Positions 9,129 to 19,817 of a stretch of 64,000 nt of DNA are shown one piece after another. The notes under the pieces are model-generated. The model was not told the origin of the DNA, did not search any database, and worked only from the letters and a program-made list of their open reading frames with translations. The position numbers and the translations under genes are program-made. The DNA comes from Oopsacas minuta. Lineage: Eukaryota > Porifera > Hexactinellida > Lyssacinosida > Leucopsacidae. Location of the stretch: positions 584,743-648,742 of the forward strand of contig JAKMXF010000166.1 of the NCBI GenBank assembly GCA_024704765.1, given 5' to 3'. The first letter of the stretch is position 1, and each line of letters begins with the position of its first letter.

Positions 9129-11048
9129 ATGAAGTTTCATGTTGCTATCTTAATTTATCTTCTCAGTAGCTGTTTTGCAATACAAGAAATCCCAATTCAC
9201 ATTCCATTCTACCGATTATATCACAATGCAATAGATTCCTATGGGAAAGAGAACTGGTTAGAAGCGATAAACTATTTTGAATGGTCTCTTCATCAGAAAG
9301 AACTTCTCACTAACTCAACTATCTCTTGTCTCTCTGAGTGTAAAACAGCTGGTGTACAATGTTCAGTAGATTTATGTCAGATGTCTGACCACAAGGATAT
9401 CTACTACCTTGTTAGACATTTCCATTGTATGACTAATTGCAAGGGTAAGAAACTTAGATCAATAGATTACATGAAGGCTAAGGACTATAATAAACCACCG
9501 GATGAGAAGGAATTAATTCCCTTCGTTTCTGGTATCCTATACGATTATTTACAGTATAGTTATTACAAAGCTGGTAACATTGAGAATTCTACTCGAGCAT
9601 TACGTACGTGGCTGGCATTCAATCCAGATAATCCTCGTGCTAAGACTGGACTCAATTATCTCCTCTCTCTCCTCAAAGAAGGGGAAGTATCAGAGCCCAG
9701 GGAGTCTCCACGCTTCCTTTCTCTATTCAACCATGGTTGGAAAGCGTATTCGAATAATAACTGGGTAGATTCCGTGGACTTTTGGGAATCCTCTATCGAC
9801 ATATTGCTAGCAGAGATAGGGAAGTGTAGAAATACATGTGATGACTCAGTTCCTCCAATATTCTCCAGTCTGTTATTTTCACAACAGTACTATACTCTTA
9901 AACTACATACTCAATTGAAATGTCATTCTAACTGCTACCTTAATACTACAGAGATTGGAGGCCATGAGAACATCCTTTTCACTATATTTCTCTACTTACA
10001 GTATTCCTATTACAAACTACAAGAGCCGTTAGAAGCTCTTGCTGCTACTAAGACTGCTTATCTCATCAATCCAACTAACAACGAAGTCAATTCTTATTTG
10101 AAGCTATATTCAGAATTGATTGGAGAGGGCAGTACGAGTATAGAGCCAAGATTCGAGGTGGAGAAGTTACTGAATGAATTACATCAAATAATTTTTCTAA
10201 CAATTAGGACTAACAATATCCTCCCTTCTACCTCTCCTACTGAAAACCCTCAGCTATCTGAGCTGGAGCTAACCCAAGACTCACAGAATTACGTCGCTGG
10301 TTCTAGGAGTACTAAGCCTCAAATCCTCGTTCCTCCCACCAATTTCTCTTCAGCTCGAGTACTTGTAGACAATTTCCTATCAGAAGCAGAATGCAAGCAG
10401 TTAGAATTACTGGCTGATCTGGTCTCCGTATCTGGAGATGGCTATTCTAGTGCCAAGTATGGAATCGGGTCTTCCCCACATACTCCACACGAGAATTTCG
10501 TAGGTGTCACTTTAGAAAGAGCTCTTCAAGCTTGGGAATCAGGCGCCATTACTAAGAAGCTAGTATCATTGTATTTAGATGCAGCAGAAAGGAATAGAGT
10601 ATATTTAGAAACTTATTTTAAGCTCAAATCTACTCTATATTTTGCTTATACACATTTGGTTTGCAGGACTGCAAAGGAGAATTCGGATCAAGAGAGTAGG
10701 AGCGATCTATCTCATCCAGTTCATGCTGACAACTGCATCCTAGAACCTGATGGTACATGTCTAAAAGTAGCACCTGCCTACACCTGGAGAGATTACAGTA
10801 GTCTCGTTTACCTTACACAGGATTTTGAAGGGGGAGACTTTTTCTTCGCAAACAGATCAACTCTTCAACCAGACATACGTATAGGTACAAAGCACTGCGG
10901 ACGAATGGTAGGGTTTTCCGCTGGAGAAGAAAACCTACATGGAGTGTTACCAGTGACACAAGGTAAGAGGTGTGCTTTAGCGCTATGGTTTACTCTGGAT
11001 AGGGCACACAATGAAGATAGAGAGACAATCATGGATAGGCTTTCTTAG
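9129..11048 (+). CDS. P3H: Prolyl 3-hydroxylase (leprecan family), ER collagen-modifying enzyme
   Basis: 639 residues in one frame. Leprecan enzymes hydroxylate carbon 3 of specific collagen prolines in the ER using Fe(II), 2-oxoglutarate and O2. Residues 1-17 are a signal peptide. The N-terminal TPR-like half has the four CxxxC motifs typical of the family (C67/C71, C100/C104, C233/C237, C265/C269). The C-terminal dioxygenase domain has the iron ligands H532 and D534 (HADN) and H604 (NLHGV), and R614 (GKRCALALWFTLD) for 2-oxoglutarate. PAYTWRDYSSLVYL and FEGGDFFF are also strongly P3H-like. Intact ligands argue for an active enzyme rather than a CRTAP-type scaffold, which lacks the catalytic domain. 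It ends DRLS with no KDEL-type ER retention tail, unlike vertebrate P3H1. It is followed on the same strand by cyclophilin B, a partner in the vertebrate complex. Which P3H paralogue (1, 2 or 3) it matches cannot be settled. Confidence 0.93.
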   Translation: MKFHVAILIYLLSSCFAIQEIPIHIPFYRLYHNAIDSYGKENWLEAINYFEWSLHQKELLTNSTISCLSECKTAGVQCSVDLCQMSDHKDIYYLVRHFHCMTNCKGKKLRSIDYMKAKDYNKPPDEKELIPFVSGILYDYLQYSYYKAGNIENSTRALRTWLAFNPDNPRAKTGLNYLLSLLKEGEVSEPRESPRFLSLFNHGWKAYSNNNWVDSVDFWESSIDILLAEIGKCRNTCDDSVPPIFSSLLFSQQYYTLKLHTQLKCHSNCYLNTTEIGGHENILFTIFLYLQYSYYKLQEPLEALAATKTAYLINPTNNEVNSYLKLYSELIGEGSTSIEPRFEVEKLLNELHQIIFLTIRTNNILPSTSPTENPQLSELELTQDSQNYVAGSRSTKPQILVPPTNFSSARVLVDNFLSEAECKQLELLADLVSVSGDGYSSAKYGIGSSPHTPHENFVGVTLERALQAWESGAITKKLVSLYLDAAERNRVYLETYFKLKSTLYFAYTHLVCRTAKENSDQESRSDLSHPVHADNCILEPDGTCLKVAPAYTWRDYSSLVYLTQDFEGGDFFFANRSTLQPDIRIGTKHCGRMVGFSAGEENLHGVLPVTQGKRCALALWFTLDRAHNEDRETIMDRLS

Positions 11049-11337
11049 AAATATCGGTATATGTTTATTCTTGAAATTTGGGTGTTCATTATTTTTATGT
11101 ATTTTACTGGTAATTGAAATTTAACATGTCAGTTAACTGATTACTGTTCTGCTTATATCGAGTCTGCTCTATTATGAGTAACTGCATTGGTATGTAAGTA
11201 CATGCACGGTTCATGGCTAATAAACCATAATTTCACCTTTAAACGCAGTCCCTATATGGAGATGCCCTAATGGCATGGACGATATGCAATGTTTGTCGTC
11301 CGTGTGAAATATAGCGGTTTGATTCGCGAAATTGGTA

Positions 11338-11521
11338 CAGTGATACCTCCGTTAGTGAACACCTCTGATTAATGAACACCTGAAATAGTGAACCCTGAAC
11401 ACTATTCTTGGGTCCCAAATTTATCCAAAATTCAATTGGAAACTCTAGTTAGTGAACATCTCGACATATGGTGAACAAAAACTTCAGTCCCGAGGGTGTT
11501 CACTATATAGAGGTTTGACAG
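11338..11521. mobile_element. pogo/Tc1-like MITE, 184 bp, TA-flanked
   Basis: The left end reads cagtgatacctccgttagtg; the right end, reverse-complemented, reads ctgtcaaacctctatatagt then gaacacc, after a common cag/ctg core. TA flanks both sides (11336-11337, 11522-11523). Internal copies of tagtgaac(a) repeat within it. Noncoding. Confidence 0.6.
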
Positions 11522-11543
11522 TACATAGAATATACAAAGCACA

Positions 11544-11766
11544 GGGCCGGCGCCACCGTGGGTGCCTGGACAGGGTGTTATCCAGGCGTATCCATTTCTA
11601 GGCTTATGGCCTTGAGAACCTGGATGAAACCCGGCCCCTGGTCCTGTGTGTTCGGACACCCACTGCCACGAAGCTTTTGTATTACCCTTTATGGCAACGG
11701 TTGTTTTGACACTCATTGTACATTATTTTGGACACCCACTCGCTCTAATAGGCGGCTCCGGCCAAG
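11544..11766. mobile_element. GC-rich MITE-like repeat
   Basis: A locally GC-rich block in AT-rich DNA. The left end carries gggccggcgcc and the right end, reverse-complemented, carries tggccggagcc; gtgggtg(c/t)c lies just inside each. This suggests terminal inverted repeats of a small nonautonomous element. The open frames over it on both strands come from the base composition. From 11767 to 13127 I see no repeat with clear ends. Confidence 0.35.
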
Positions 11767-12514
11767 ATGGTTGAGACCTGGAATATGAATTTGGTGAATT
11801 TATCATTTTTACACCGTTCTATATAATTATCACTCGTAAGGATGCTAACGATTAGGATACAACCACTTGTCAGAGTAATTGTGTGCGTAAGGCCAGTTTT
11901 TGCATAGAAATTTAGAAATCCCCCAGGGAATATTTTGAAAATCCAGTGATTTCGAGAATGTATCCAGGCAAATAGTTTCAAAGGGTTGGTAAGAATGGAA
12001 CCTCTATAAGTGGGGCTACTTAAGTCCCACCTTCGTTCACTTCATAGGAACGAACATCTAAAAGCTAATAATTCTAAGAAAAAATTCTCGAATTACTATT
12101 TTTATGCTAATTTTTATAATTCACGAATTTAACTCTATGACCTATTGAAATATTGAAATATTCAAACTCAGGAAATTTTCTTAGAATTAATATTTAATTG
12201 GAAGTATTTATCAGTGGTTTCATGAATTTCTCACAGAATTTTCAAATATACTAATCAAATAAATTGTAAAACCACAAAACATTGTCCGTCCTTTTCAAAT
12301 ATTTATTCGAGTCATATTATATTAATACTATTATTACACACATTACCATAGAACAGCTGTTCAAACCCACGCCCACGTATGAGTATAGCTGGATACTCGG
12401 AACATGACATAATAGTATTAGTATGTTCTACTCAAAAGCGGGACAATTCAATGTGTAGCACGATTTAACCTCACATAGCGCTAAATGTTATCTAAAATTC
12501 AGAACCTTGCTAGA

Positions 12515-12838
12515 TTAGGTTCTCAGTTCTACCATTTCGGTGGTAATTGGCCGATTTTGAGATTTCATAGTTTGAAGGCCGAAAGTTAATCCATTAAAAA
12601 TCTGTCCAGACAACTCGAATACAAGCCCAAGCCCTCGAACAACATTGGCCCAGAAATAGATTACAATACCTAGATACACAGGCGTAGATAGGGTTCTGCA
12701 TATGCTGCACCGATATTGCGTGTTCCCACCAAAATTATACATAGATATGTTACAGGTGCGGCATTTCCGCACAAATTCCAATTCTTTGCCGGATCTATGC
12801 CGCGCCATTGTTTTGTCTCGGGTACACCGTACACACAA
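12515..12838 (-). CDS. Cys-rich hypothetical reading frame, doubtful
   Basis: A 107-residue frame with paired cysteines: CVRC at the N-terminus, then CRTC and CSIC, a spacing that could bind zinc. It continues into a hydrophobic stretch (YLGIVIYFWANVV). I do not recognise the family, and nothing nearby supports expression. It could be a relic of a transposon zinc finger or chance. It lies just upstream of cyclophilin B in the opposite direction. Confidence 0.2.
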   Translation of the reverse strand: MCVRCTRDKTMARHRSGKELEFVRKCRTCNISMYNFGGNTQYRCSICRTLSTPVYLGIVIYFWANVVRGLGLVFELSGQIFNGLTFGLQTMKSQNRPITTEMVELRT

Positions 12839-13127
12839 GTGTCTCCTTCTAGCTTCTGGATTTATTTGATGCTATACTTTATATATATTAACAAATAACT
12901 TATTTATAGCTCAACTATACTATAGTACAGTTTTCTGTATTAGCTTTTCTATGTTCGAGGAAAGGTCATTTGTTAGGCCTAATGAAAAGTCACCTTTTTG
13001 GAATGAGTGTATGGGGTTTTTGTATTACAAAAAAACTGTATTATACTATAGTTAAGCTATATATAAGGAATCTGTTTTATTAATTATATTATTTAATTAA
13101 TTTAGTGATTTTTAGTTTATCTTCTTC

Positions 13128-13745
13128 ATGCCTTCTTATAACATCCTGAGGATAATTATCCCAATTACCATTTGTGGAATTCTCGCCTCTTCAACCTTAG
13201 CTACGAAAGGTCCCAAAGTTACTACTACAGTATATTTTGATGTTGCTATTGGTGATGAACCTATCGGTCGTATTGTGATTGGTCTATTCGGCGGTACTGT
13301 GCCTAAAACCGTTAGGAATTTTGTAGCGTTGACTACACACGAGAAAGGATTCGGCTACAAAGGTAGCAAATTCCATCGAATAATCAAGGGCTTTATGATT
13401 CAAGGGGGAGACTTCACCAGAGGAGACGGTACAGGGGGTAAGAGTATTTATGGAGATAAGTTCGCTGACGAGAACTTTAAACTTAATCATTATGGGAGAG
13501 GCTGGGTTAGCATGGCTAATGCAGGGAAAGACACTAACGGATCTCAGTTTTTCATCACCACTGTGAAAACTTCATGGTTAGATGGGAGACATGTAGTATT
13601 CGGAAAGATGTTGGAAGGAGAGGATGTGCTAAGATTAATAGAGCAAACTAAAACTGGCTCGAATGATAAACCTGAGAAAGACGTGGTTATTAGTGATTGT
13701 GGTGAAATTCCTCTTGAAAATCCCATCTACATAAATAAAGAGTAG
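13128..13745 (+). CDS. PPIB: Secretory-pathway cyclophilin B (peptidyl-prolyl isomerase)
   Basis: 205 residues, one exon; vertebrate PPIB has about 216. It catalyses cis-trans isomerisation of prolyl bonds during protein folding in the ER, notably of collagen. Residues 1-25 are a hydrophobic signal peptide ending near STLAT. The cyclophilin domain follows from about 30. The active site is complete: [15 protein letters not shown] holds R84, F89, M90 and Q92; then W150 ([11 protein letters not shown]) and H155. W150 is the residue that gives cyclosporin sensitivity in the family. The C-terminus NPIYINKE resembles the PPIB ending (AIAKE type), which helps retain the protein in the ER. The ATG at 13128 is needed for the signal peptide. 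The gene lies about 2.1 kb after the prolyl 3-hydroxylase on the same strand; the two proteins act in one complex in vertebrates. An AATAAA (13734-13739) overlaps the last codons. Confidence 0.93.
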   Translation: MPSYNILRIIIPITICGILASSTLATKGPKVTTTVYFDVAIGDEPIGRIVIGLFGGTVPKTVRNFVALTTHEKGFGYKGSKFHRIIKGFMIQGGDFTRGDGTGGKSIYGDKFADENFKLNHYGRGWVSMANAGKDTNGSQFFITTVKTSWLDGRHVVFGKMLEGEDVLRLIEQTKTGSNDKPEKDVVISDCGEIPLENPIYINKE

Positions 13746-13873
13746 TTCTATATTAGGATTAGATTATTTGTAGCCGCGAGTAAGTAGAAATCATAATTCG
13801 TGAGATTATAGGATATTTAATAATTTGATATTTCTCTATTCCTTCCAGATTTATGTCAGGTACAATACATATA

Positions 13874-14045
13874 CAGTAGAGTCTCCGAATAACGGATACA
13901 TTGGGGACATGCCTTCTGTCCGTTGTAGAGAATTGCTCGCTCCTCAGAGACTGCAAGTATTAATTAATTACATGCTTGGCAAATTCAATCTGTGCCACGA
14001 AGTTTGTCCGTTGCATGGGGTTGTCCGTTTTGGGAGACTCCACTG
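13874..14045. mobile_element. pogo/Tc1-like MITE, 172 bp, TA-flanked
   Basis: The left end is cagtagagtctccgaataac and the right end, reverse-complemented, is cagtggagtctcccaaaacg. TA lies on both sides (13872-13873, 14046-14047). The motif tgtccgtt(g/t) recurs three times inside. Noncoding; short frames reading across it are shadows. From 14046 to 14844 there is only one possible further small element (14335-14436, cagctccaa...ttggactg). Confidence 0.6.
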
Positions 14046-14844
14046 TAGATACATGTACGGGGGAAAGTGTAAATGAGCGAAAATATAAACTCAAAAATGA
14101 GATATTTTCTTATATCGACAATGATCCATACTTGTTGTTTCAGAGTGTTGAAGGCACCCAGGGCTCAAAATATATGCATTCCAAGGATGGTATGGCCTGT
14201 AAAAGGTATAGTATGTCCCTTTGTAGGATCTATGCAAAACTTCTAATAGCTAATTTTCCCAAGCCCAAAAACGAAACTTCAAAGATTAGTTTGTTGTAAA
14301 ATATAAACGAAATCGTCCTTTTGTCTGTTTTTAGTACAGCTCCAATAGGACCAATTCAAATTGGTCTATTCGCGGATAGGCAGTTGTGTTGGTCAATTCG
14401 CTAATGGGCCAAATTCGCAGTTGGACTGCAACATTTACACATAGGCATATAATTCTCTCTATCCAAAAGTACTCATTAGAATGACAGCTCAAAGTTTTAA
14501 CCTATAACACTAGCCAACTACGAAATTTCTTCTTGAATGATTTTGATATTTTCTAGAACAAAAAACTGCGATAATTCTAAATTTGCCATCAGTTTTTAGC
14601 CTATACGTCAGGATTTTTCGTTTTCAATAATTTTGATTTGGTGCTAAATTTACCATAATTATTATTTCATGGAAACTATTTTTAGTACTTTGAGTCTTCT
14701 TTCACAGGACTTTATAATACCTTTAACTAATATACTATACGCAATGTAACCTCATAGGTCGGCACTAACTCTAACTAACTTAATATATTATTCTACATTC
14801 ATGTACATTTCAGATATTTTTGTTCCCTATTCTTTCTACAATCA

Positions 14845-16475
14845 ATGCATCGCAAATGTGAAAATGATCCTGACTGTTTTTGTTATATTTGTGGTATCTA
14901 CATGTTGGATAGTATGTTCAAGAAAATGATCCCGTTAATTATGGAACAATGCTATCTGTATTTCGGTTGTAAAGTCGGAGACCAAGACAAACCATGGGCC
15001 CCTCACTATGCTTGTCACACATGTTGTAATAACTTAGTCAAATTGTCTGGAGGGAACAAAGAAACCATTCAAATGACTGCTACTTTTGTTCTGTAAAAGT
15101 TCAAGGGCATTCTAAAATGGCTAAATCTAGGATAACATACCCAAATTTGCCTTCAGCTTTGCACCCTGTAGCACATGGCTTGGGAATTCCTGTGCCTAAA
15201 GCTCTTGTCGCATCTAAAGTCCAGGAATGTGTTGATAGTGAACCTGAAGATCAGTTTGATACATCTTTTGAGGTGCAAAGTGATGCCTCAAAGCTATTAC
15301 ACAAGAGGACTTGAATGATTTAGTCAGGGATCTTGACCTGTCGAAGGAATCAGCTATGCTTTTAGGTTCGAGACTTAAAGAAAGAAACCTTCTAGAAGCA
15401 AGAACTACGTTTTTACTGGTATAGGAATAGAGAGCAGGAATTTGAGCCTTTCTTTTCAATGGACAATGAATTAGTTATTGCAATAATATTCAAGGGTTGA
15501 TTTTATCCATGGGAATGAGCTATGATCCCAATGATTGGAGACTTTTCATTGATTCTTCTAAGAGAAGCCTCAAAGCGGTCCTCCTTTACAACGGAAACAC
15601 TGTGTCGTCAATCCCAATCGCGCATTCAGTTATCCTTCGAGAAAATTATGAAGCCATGAAGTTACTCATTGAAATGCTGAAGTATGAAGAACATAAGTAG
15701 CAAATTTGTGGTGATCTAAAAGTTATTACTCTCCTACTTGGTCAGCAAGGTGGTTATACAAAGAATCCTTGCTTTCTTTGCTTATGGGATAGCCAAGCGG
15801 ACTCTCAACATTATTCCAGGCAAGAATGGCCAATTAGAACCGAATATATCCCAGGAAGGGAAAATGTGAGATTTATTCCTCTTGTTGATCCCCAGATGGT
15901 CATATTACCCCTGCTCCATATCAAACTTGGTCTAATGAAGATTTTAGTAAAACCCTAAATAGGGAAGGTGATGCATTTAGGTATCTTTCTATGAAATTTC
16001 CAGCTATAAGTGAGGCCAAGTTAAAAGCAGGTATTTTTGTGGGACCACAAATACGTCAATTATTCCGGGATCCTCAGTTTGAGGCAGTGCAGAATACCAT
16101 AGAAAGAAATGCCTGGACATCTTTTAAGAATGTCGTAGAAAACTTTTTGGGAAATAAAAAAGCGGAAAACTACCAAGAACTTGTTCAAACAATGCTTGCT
16201 AACTATGAATCTCTTTGCTGTAGAATGAGCATAAAGATTCACTTTCTACATTCGCATTAAAATTATTTTCCTGAAAATCTCGGTGCCTTAAGTGAGGAAC
16301 AAGGTGAGTGGTTTCATCAGGACATTTGTGAAATGGAGAAAAGATACCAAGGCAAATGGAATACAAATATGATGGGAGACTATTGTTGGTGTTTAAGAAG
16401 GGACTGCGATACAGCTCACTATCGAATGTCAAGAAAACGGCGTTTCATTCCATATGTTCCATGTAAAAGCTGTTA
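14845..16475 (+). pseudogene. Broken copy of a multicopy invertebrate transposon-like gene
   Basis: Conceptual pieces read in order on + with frameshifts and stops between them. 14845-15096 (83 residues) has Cys pairs (CYICGIYM, CHTCCNNL) around KVGDQDKPWAPHYAC. Then 15117-15314 has ITYPNLPSALHPVAHG, 15497-15700 has DPNDWRLFIDSSKRSLKAVLL, and 15991-16260 and the sequence to 16475 have GPQIRQLFRD, FLGNKKAENYQELV and FHQDICEMEKRYQGKW. This order matches a protein family found in many copies in hydrozoan and arthropod genomes and thought to be transposon-derived; its class is not settled. At least three frameshifts and missing codons show it is dead. No terminal repeats or target duplication were found. 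Confidence 0.6.
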
Positions 16476-17327
16476 GGGATTAATAATTTATCGCTTACAA
16501 TTTCCAAGTCAAATAGTAATAGTGCTGTGTTTAAAACTTCTGATCAACAATCATAAATTCAATCATAGTTATTTTATACTTCATACCAGATTGATATATC
16601 AAAGGCATGATATATGTATATGTATCACGGGTCTCGGAAATCGTGATCTTGATCAAAAAAATACGGACCTTACGAAATTCACAGAATAAAAATATATTAA
16701 CGATTAATGGGAACTCGTATTGTTGTTATATGGGTTCGAATAATATACTTTTAGATTGTTCTTTGGGTTTGAAAACATTACGGTACATTTTTTAAATAAA
16801 TATATTCCTTGAAGTCAAAGAAATTTGAAAAATTGATTTTCGAAAAATCTGGACGTGTAGATAACAAATGAATGCCATATTTGAAATCAGCATAAAAAAT
16901 TGGTCGAGAATAGTTTGAATACATCGAAGAAGAAATTGTAATTTGAAAAAACGTTGCCCAGTGTTATTAGTTCAGAGTATAATCTTCTCAATTATGATAA
17001 GAGCTAAGTATTTCACTTTGAATATTTTCTCCATGGTTCAGTTAATTTTGACGTCACATAATGTATCCGGACACATTATACCTTGGTCAAATTACCCCTC
17101 AAACTCATTGTGGCCAGTCGTGGCCAGGTAATATCAAGTTCTAGGGTGATTTGTCATGATATTATCTGTAATTTGGAATTAAATCCAGCCTCCCGCAACC
17201 TCCCGCAAATGAACACCAAGCATTTTTAATAGAGCGCCTCGTTAATTTTTATGAATTTCAGAATTTAAGCAATTCATATTATACTACTTTTATTTACTAA
17301 ATTTCTAGCAAATATTTCAAATTCTAA

Positions 17328-17643
17328 ATGAATAACCAGGAAGCACTTGATTTTCTTCTCTCTCAACCATCAATCAGAACGGCAGTCGATTCCTTCATCC
17401 AGATATTTGATCTTTCAGATGGCGAATTCTCCTCAATTCAGAGGAGATTAAAAGAATTGAAGTCTGAATATGATGCTTTCAGTAAACGTAATGATCTATC
17501 GGTCCAGTTGTGATAGGTTTTTGCATGTTCTTAAGTGTAAGGAATGTGGAGGAATCGGACACATCTGCAGGCTGAAATATACAAATTTGCTTCACCAGAC
17601 TAACGATCCAGACATATTATTCAATTCGTTAATATTTGAGTAA
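17328..17643 (+). CDS. Small hypothetical gene or gene fragment with a Cys/His motif
   Basis: Two overlapping frames look like parts of one protein. 17328-17513 gives 61 residues (MNNQEALDFLLSQ..., helical, charged C-terminal half with LKELKSEYDAF). A frame shifted by one base from 17491 to 17643 gives 50 residues with CKECGGIGHIC, close to but not exactly a CCHC zinc knuckle. No repeat was seen inside. It could be a small gene with a frameshift, two exons of a larger gene, or chance. The family is not recognised. No splice pair that joins the frames was found. Confidence 0.25.
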
Positions 17644-17999
17644 CGCCTTGCCTTCATCTTCAACTTTCATACAAATAATTTTCGAAAGCGCTCAAAGGCA
17701 GGTACATCGAACCTTGTGGGGACCTCTGTCCGAGGCTATTCAGGCTACGCAATCCCAATCATGGCGAGCCCAGATAATTGAAACGCGACCCGCAACCGCA
17801 TATCCCCAGTGACGTAAACGTTCAATAACACTGATCCATCTGATGTGTATTGCGGAAAAGGCGAGGCAACTGAGGAGTCTATGACAGGATGAAACACTTG
17901 GATCGCAATAAGGCTACAACAGTTTAATATATATTTAACGGGAAATTAACCGTTGGTTATTAAGAACACGCAAAACGTCCAAGTTACCCGCTAATTTAA

Positions 18000-18420
18000 A
18001 ATTTCAATTATATTCGTTTCTTAGATAAAATTGCTATTACCGTAATAATACAGCAAAAAGAACGATAAATTTATCATCTAAACTCTTTATCCTTTGGTAG
18101 ATGATTTTAGTGTGAACACTTTATCTAAATAACTCAAATACCCCCCACAGATATTTCCGGAATTTAACTTTTGTTAATTTGCTTACGTCATCATAACAAG
18201 AAAAATAGAAGCTATATAAAATACTCAATCTGGTCAATCTACTTTAAATAGTGACCTATAAGTAAATAATGGATTGTCTATCCCTAACTCCAACCTAAAT
18301 AGATTTACGCTAGTTTATATATTTCGCAAATTGTGATTACGTCATCATAACTCAAAAAATAACAGCCATACCAAAATATTTTGCTGTCAATCAACTAGTT
18401 GTATGCAATAACCCATAGAT
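18000..18420. repeat. Two diverged copies of a ~160-bp unit
   Basis: Units around 18160-18270 and 18320-18420 share ttacgtcatcataac followed by an aaaaata...agc(t/c)at(a/c) stretch, aaaata(c/t)t and tcaatc(t/a)ac. They look like an old tandem duplication within a noncoding repeat. No terminal repeats or coding capacity. The rest of 16476-18660 outside the small frame at 17328 shows nothing I can name. Confidence 0.35.
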
Positions 18421-18670
18421 TCATAATACATTTTATGCACTTTAAGTGTACCCAAGACCCTAAAGCCTACGGATAGCCATTTAAAGCCACTGTTTTAATA
18501 GCCTATGTACTTCAACTGTATCGTCAAAACTATGAAATTAATAACTCGCGTTGCGATGATAGTGTTAATACTAGACAGGTAGTAACGCTTATTGATAGTA
18601 AACTCGTTCCATTTGATATGCACTGAATTTCTACTATAATTTTAATTGAATTACCACAGGCCGCTAGTAA

Positions 18671-18946
18671 TTGTTGTCAGAAGTTAGACTGTCCACTGAA
18701 GTGATTGAAGCATTGGTGATGCTCTTAGTGTTTCAGTTTTCAAAGCTTGTTTTATACCAAATTCTTGTGACTATCCCTCAGACGTCTTGCAAGGTTGAGC
18801 GAATGTTCTCATCTGTTAAGAGAATAAAAACTCGTTTGCGCTCACAAATGACCACTGTGTGTCTCAACCATATTGCCCTGTTATCTATTGAAAAAGATAT
18901 TGCAGAAACACTTTGCTATAATGATGTGATTGAACATTTTCAGTAG
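18671..18946 (+). pseudogene. hAT transposase C-terminal fragment (hATC dimerisation domain)
   Basis: 91 residues with the hAT C-terminal signature: IPQTSCKVERMFSSVKRIKTRLRS followed by LNHIALLSIEKDI. Only the last part of the transposase is present, with no upstream catalytic region in any frame and no clear terminal repeats. It is a relic. The sequence 18947-19817 downstream is noncoding, with nothing recognised. Confidence 0.7.
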
Positions 18947-19817
18947 ATGAAGCAACGCCGCTTTTTTTGTAATGTCAAATAGTATCCCTGAATTGAGTTT
19001 AGTATCTTAATAAATGCTCTTATTATATGGCATTCTATATAATGTAGACTAGTCTAGTGCTCCCTAGCTTAGTAATCTGGTACTTTGTGAATTCAAAAGG
19101 TTATATATGTAAGAAAAGGAGACTGGGTCGTACTTGTTATACACAAGTAAATAACTTTTCAAAAATATTTATCCCTGCAATTGCCCTCCTGAAATACTTC
19201 TTGCCCCCCTGAATTTCATGCTTTAGCTACGTGCCTGGAGCCACGTCCAATATCTAGCAATATCTGCGGACAATCTGTTGGTAAATTGAGTATTTCCACT
19301 GCCCTCTGTGTCATGCTCAATTGTACTTCTATTATTCTACCATTCTGTGTGTATTTCCTTGCTTCAACAATGTTATAGTATAGCTCAGCTGGTCCAGTGT
19401 GTTCTGGACGATGTGACATTTGAAACGTCTATAAAGCTAGGGGACTATAATTATAAACAGAATTGATAATATTTGTAAACAAGAAGTGAAATATTAAAGA
19501 AGGGATCTTTCAAATATTAGTGAACACAATCCTGATGATAGAGGATAATCGAAGAGACAATATACTTTTGATAATTCCAATTATTGGAAGAATACCTAAA
19601 TTAGAACTGAAATTAACCATAAGACACCTGCACTACATACACTAATTGTGTAATTGTATAACAGACATATCTCTAACCAAGAAACATTCCCTAACTTTAC
19701 AGTAATTACTATAGCAACCATTGGCGTACATTGGTATTCTCAAGTTACACAAGTATAAGATAGAGTCTGTAATAGTTAAAAATATTATTTCTAACAAACT
19801 CAAATCTAATCAATAAA

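Noticed and set aside
11432-11981. Several 76-94-residue frames on both strands
   Set aside because: They lie over two small repeat elements and the GC-rich block. None resembles a known protein.
4807-13745. Operon of MSL1, IPO9, P3H and PPIB
   Set aside because: All are on + but spaced by 1.2-3 kb and filled with transposon debris. No trans-splice acceptor pattern could be established.
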